The notes under the pieces are model-generated. The model saw only the letters and a list, made by a program, of their open reading frames with translations, had not been told where the DNA came from and searched no databases. Both the position numbers and the translations under genes were made by a program. From positions 1-64,000 of the forward strand of contig PMZR01000043.1 in the NCBI GenBank assembly GCA_003170135.1: a stretch of DNA of 64,000 nucleotides. The letters are read 5' to 3'. This DNA is from Acidobacteriota bacterium (GTDB lineage Bacteria; Acidobacteriota; Vicinamibacteria; Vicinamibacterales; Fen-181). Numbering within the stretch: the first letter of the stretch is position 1; each line of letters opens with the position of its first letter. Of the stretch, positions 61,969-64,000 are shown piece by piece.

Positions 61969-62360
61969 CGGCTCACCGCCTTCGCCATCCGGACCTTCAC
62001 GCGCACGAACTGCATCGCGGCCTCCGCCAGGCGCGTTGCCGCGAGCACCGCCGCATCCTCGCGTTCGACGTGCGCGCCGCGTTCGTGCGCCATGCGATCG
62101 AGGTAGTCGAGCACGATCGAATCCGGGAGTTGATCGAGCAGGGACAGTGGGAAGCCTTGGACGCCGCTCGTGAGCCGGGAGAACTGGGCCTCGCTCATCC
62201 TGCAGTCGCTGGCGAGCGCCTTGCGCGCCGTCCCGCCGGCATCGATCGCGTCATTGAGGCACCGCAGGGCGAGGCGCTTGTCCTCGCGATCGACGAGCGC
62301 CGCGTCCGGCTCCTCGTGGTAACGCGTGGTAAGTGCATTCCCTAGCGTTGCGGTTCTCAT
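61965..62360 (-). CDS. CII-like regulatory protein
   Basis: A 131-aa protein. Residues 30-75 (LNDAIDAGGTARKALASDCR, then MSEAQFSRLTSGVQGF) look like a lambda-CII or CP76-type HTH, and a helical C-terminal part follows. It is the second gene of the early leftward transcript after the cro-like gene, as in lambda. A 7-bp hairpin lies in the gap before it (62406-62428), where lambda has tR1, but it has no U tract. Confidence 0.55.
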   Translation of the reverse strand: MRTATLGNALTTRYHEEPDAALVDREDKRLALRCLNDAIDAGGTARKALASDCRMSEAQFSRLTSGVQGFPLSLLDQLPDSIVLDYLDRMAHERGAHVEREDAAVLAATRLAEAAMQFVRVKVRMAKAVSR

Positions 62361-62435
62361 TGGCAGATCCTCGTGCTCGTGAACCTCAGCAGCCCTACCC
62401 CACCGGCGCCGGTCTCATCAGCCGGCGCTGCCCAC

Positions 62436-62636
62436 CTACGCGGCCTCGCTGGCGCGCACGCGGTCGATGTACTTCCGGATCTTCGCGAGCGTCCTGTCGT
62501 GCATCTTCGGGTTGGGCGTGTTGAGGATTCGATAGATCGCCTGGCGCGTGACGCCGTGAATCTCGCGCGCGAGATCCTCGTACGTCAGGTCGCGGTCGAT
62601 CCGGATGCGGTTCAGTTCAAGGACTTCGTTCAACAC
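62436..62636 (-). CDS. Cro-like HTH protein, probably leaderless
   Basis: A 66-aa protein. DLTYEDLAREIHGVTRQAIY, then RILNTPNPK form an XRE-type HTH. GTG at 62636 is only 7 nt from the -10 box of a near-consensus promoter, so the mRNA has little or no leader. The first gene of the early leftward operon; expected to repress the divergent plus-strand gene. Confidence 0.7.
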   Translation of the reverse strand: MLNEVLELNRIRIDRDLTYEDLAREIHGVTRQAIYRILNTPNPKMHDRTLAKIRKYIDRVRASEAA

Positions 62637-62643
62637 GATGGCA

Positions 62644-62672
62644 ATCTTAAGGGCGACCTTACGTAATGTCAA
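62644..62672 (-). promoter_or_regulatory. near-consensus sigma-70 promoter for the early operon
   Basis: On the minus strand TTGACA (62672-62667), a 17-bp spacer and TAAGAT (62649-62644). TTACGTAA in the spacer (62659-62666) and TTACGTGA 33 bp further (62692-62699) are candidate operator half-sites on one helix face. The divergent repressor gene begins at 62734. Confidence 0.8.
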
Positions 62673-62733
62673 TAGACAAACGGATAATATTTTACGTGAT
62701 GGCAAGTGCCTGAAGTCCCTAGACTTAGCGGTC

Positions 62734-63294
62734 GTGACTGCCGCAGAAGTGTTGATCGCCCTGAAGAAACTCCGCGAGGACGAGGGGACAGACATCGCGG
62801 TCGCGCGACTGCTGCACGTGCAGTCAAATCACGTCCCACGCATGCTGGAGAAGGCGCCGGACGACTTTCACCCGCAGACCGCCACGTGCATTCGGATTGC
62901 GGCCGCGATCGACCGCCCGGCCCGCGACGTGCTGGAGGCGCTCGGCCAGCAGGACGTCGCCGACGCGATCGAGGAGTGCTATCGCGAGCGGCCCGTGCAA
63001 CCGAAACAACCGTCGATCACGCTGCCGCGCGAGGATCAAGCCCACCTCGCTCAGGAGCTGCAGCGCTTACCCGACCCCATCAAGGAGGCCCTTGGGGCGC
63101 TCGTCCATGCGCTGGCGGCGGAGCCTCGTGCTCGTCGTCGGAAATCGACCGGGACCCGTCCCGCTATTCGAGCGGGCAAAGAAGACGTGTCCGATCTGCT
63201 TCAGGTTGAATCAGATCTGGAACCTTCTGACGCCGAGCGGCCGGCGCATCGTCCGGGAACTCGTGCGGGAGGCGCATCGAAGCACAAGCCATAG
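62734..63294 (+). CDS. repressor-like HTH protein
   Basis: A 186-aa protein divergent from the cro-like gene. N-terminal ~60 residues (AAEVLIALKKLREDEGTDIA, ARLLHVQSNHVPRML) look like a HTH DNA-binding domain. No LexA-like peptidase domain. Start is GTG 62734, without clear Shine-Dalgarno. Beyond codon ~130 the coding quality falls and a second frame (63128-63301; CPICFRLNQIWNLLTPSGRR) has a higher third-position GC content, so the 3' part may be frameshifted or overlap another small gene. Confidence 0.6.
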   Translation: MTAAEVLIALKKLREDEGTDIAVARLLHVQSNHVPRMLEKAPDDFHPQTATCIRIAAAIDRPARDVLEALGQQDVADAIEECYRERPVQPKQPSITLPREDQAHLAQELQRLPDPIKEALGALVHALAAEPRARRRKSTGTRPAIRAGKEDVSDLLQVESDLEPSDAERPAHRPGTRAGGASKHKP

Positions 63295-63382
63295 ACTGTA
63301 ACTGGCGTTCGCCAGATTCCCCACTCAGGAGGGTCGCCCTTGGGTGGCTCGGGGAGGCCTGGCAACGACGAGGAGAAGGACC

Positions 63383-63988
63383 ATGACACGAGCACTCGTT
63401 GTTGTCGTCGCTGTGCTGCTCCTGGGGTCAGCATGGACCGCTGGCGCACAGCCACTCACGGACGATCAGATCGCCGCCATCATTCGCGACCCCGGCAAGG
63501 CCGAGCCTGGGCTGCACCTCGATGAAGCGTTCAATCTCGCGGCGTCGGGATTCGTCATCGACGTCTATTCGCCAGCCGCCTGGCTGCGCCTGCAAGCACA
63601 GAAGGCGAAACGGGAAATGCGTCCGTTCACACCAGCGGATGTGGATGCCGAGATGCGTGCCGACGTGTGGCGCGTCAAGGCCTTTCCGAGTATGCCGCGC
63701 CGACTCCACGACACGATCGCCGTCTCCTCGGTCTCCCACGTGGTCATTCGCGATAAGTCCGCAGCAACCGTGATCCAACCCCTGACCAAGTCGCCGTTTC
63801 CGCATTCCGCACAGAATGCGCTCGGCGCGTCAGTCAGCTATGACGGCTTGGATGCTGGCTTCCCGGGTGAGGCGGTGCGGGGGTTATGGGGCGAACGGTC
63901 GGACCGTCCGTTTTGGATCTCGGTCATCGGTCCCGATTGGAAATATGATTTCGAGATCAAGCCGAAGCACTTCGACAAGCTGAAGTGA
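63383..63988 (+). CDS. 201-aa secreted hypothetical protein
   Basis: MTRALVVVVAVLLLGSAWTA forms a Sec signal peptide ending AGAQ; the mature part (AAIIRDPGKAEPGLHLDEAF) has no recognised domain. ATG preceded by AGGAGAAGGACC. On the plus strand after the repressor; it may be a lysogenic-conversion (moron) gene or host gene. Confidence 0.65.
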   Translation: MTRALVVVVAVLLLGSAWTAGAQPLTDDQIAAIIRDPGKAEPGLHLDEAFNLAASGFVIDVYSPAAWLRLQAQKAKREMRPFTPADVDAEMRADVWRVKAFPSMPRRLHDTIAVSSVSHVVIRDKSAATVIQPLTKSPFPHSAQNALGASVSYDGLDAGFPGEAVRGLWGERSDRPFWISVIGPDWKYDFEIKPKHFDKLK

Positions 63989-64000
63989 CGGGCATTGCGC

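Noticed and set aside
62406..62428. tR1-like intrinsic terminator between cro-like and cII-like genes
   Set aside because: The 7-bp hairpin has no U tract on the transcribed strand, so I only note it as a hairpin.

Overview
The window is high-GC bacterial chromosome. Two tandem proteins of the VWFA-related type that is expanded in Acidobacteriota, a full lipid A/heptose core cluster (so a Gram-negative outer membrane) and glycolytic and sec genes suggest an acidobacterium, perhaps of the Vicinamibacteria; this is an inference from gene families, not from a marker gene.

Host part (1-16.65 kb). A truncated and a complete VWFA-related secreted protein are followed by a REPIN-like element and two tRNA genes (Asp, Val). 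The minus strand then carries an envelope cluster: waaA, lpxK, lpxL, waaF, gmhB, rfaE1 (hldA), rfaE2 (hldC), waaC and an isoprenylcysteine-methyltransferase-like membrane protein. The rfaE1, gmhB and rfaE2 products make ADP-heptose (gmhA is not here), waaA/waaC/waaF add Kdo and heptose, and lpxK/lpxL finish lipid A. Divergently, gap-pgk-tpiA-secG lie on the plus strand, followed by tRNA-Leu(GAG). Most gene junctions carry tandem arrays of 7-bp units, each locus with its own heptamer.

Accessory part (16.65-64 kb). Next to tRNA-Leu sit a plus-strand SppA/ClpP-like serine protease and a 57-aa acidic partner, ending at a terminator. From 18.4 to 62.6 kb almost everything is on the minus strand and reads as one large temperate siphovirus-type prophage. 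In transcription order (right to left) it has cro-like and cII-like regulators, an early block (small zinc-ribbon proteins, SbcC/SbcD homologues, a possible annealing protein, RuvC-like nuclease, SF2 helicase, HerA-like ATPase, replication-initiator-like protein with iteron-like repeats), TerS/TerL, a Mu-type head module (portal fused to gpF, gpI protease/scaffold, decoration and capsid proteins), a long non-contractile tail (tube, frameshifted chaperone, 1391-aa tape measure, tip proteins, fibre) and a lysis region that contains a stand-alone response regulator. A divergent plus-strand repressor-like gene and a secreted protein lie at the right end. No integrase is visible, so the prophage probably continues beyond base 64,000.

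Points most worth following up: the heptamer arrays that reach into genes and into the prophage; the response regulator in the lysis cassette; an anti-CBASS-like small protein; a tail fibre with a Sec signal; a +1 frameshift in the tail chaperone; a Cys-rich micro-protein coupled to HerA; and the protease pair at the tRNA.
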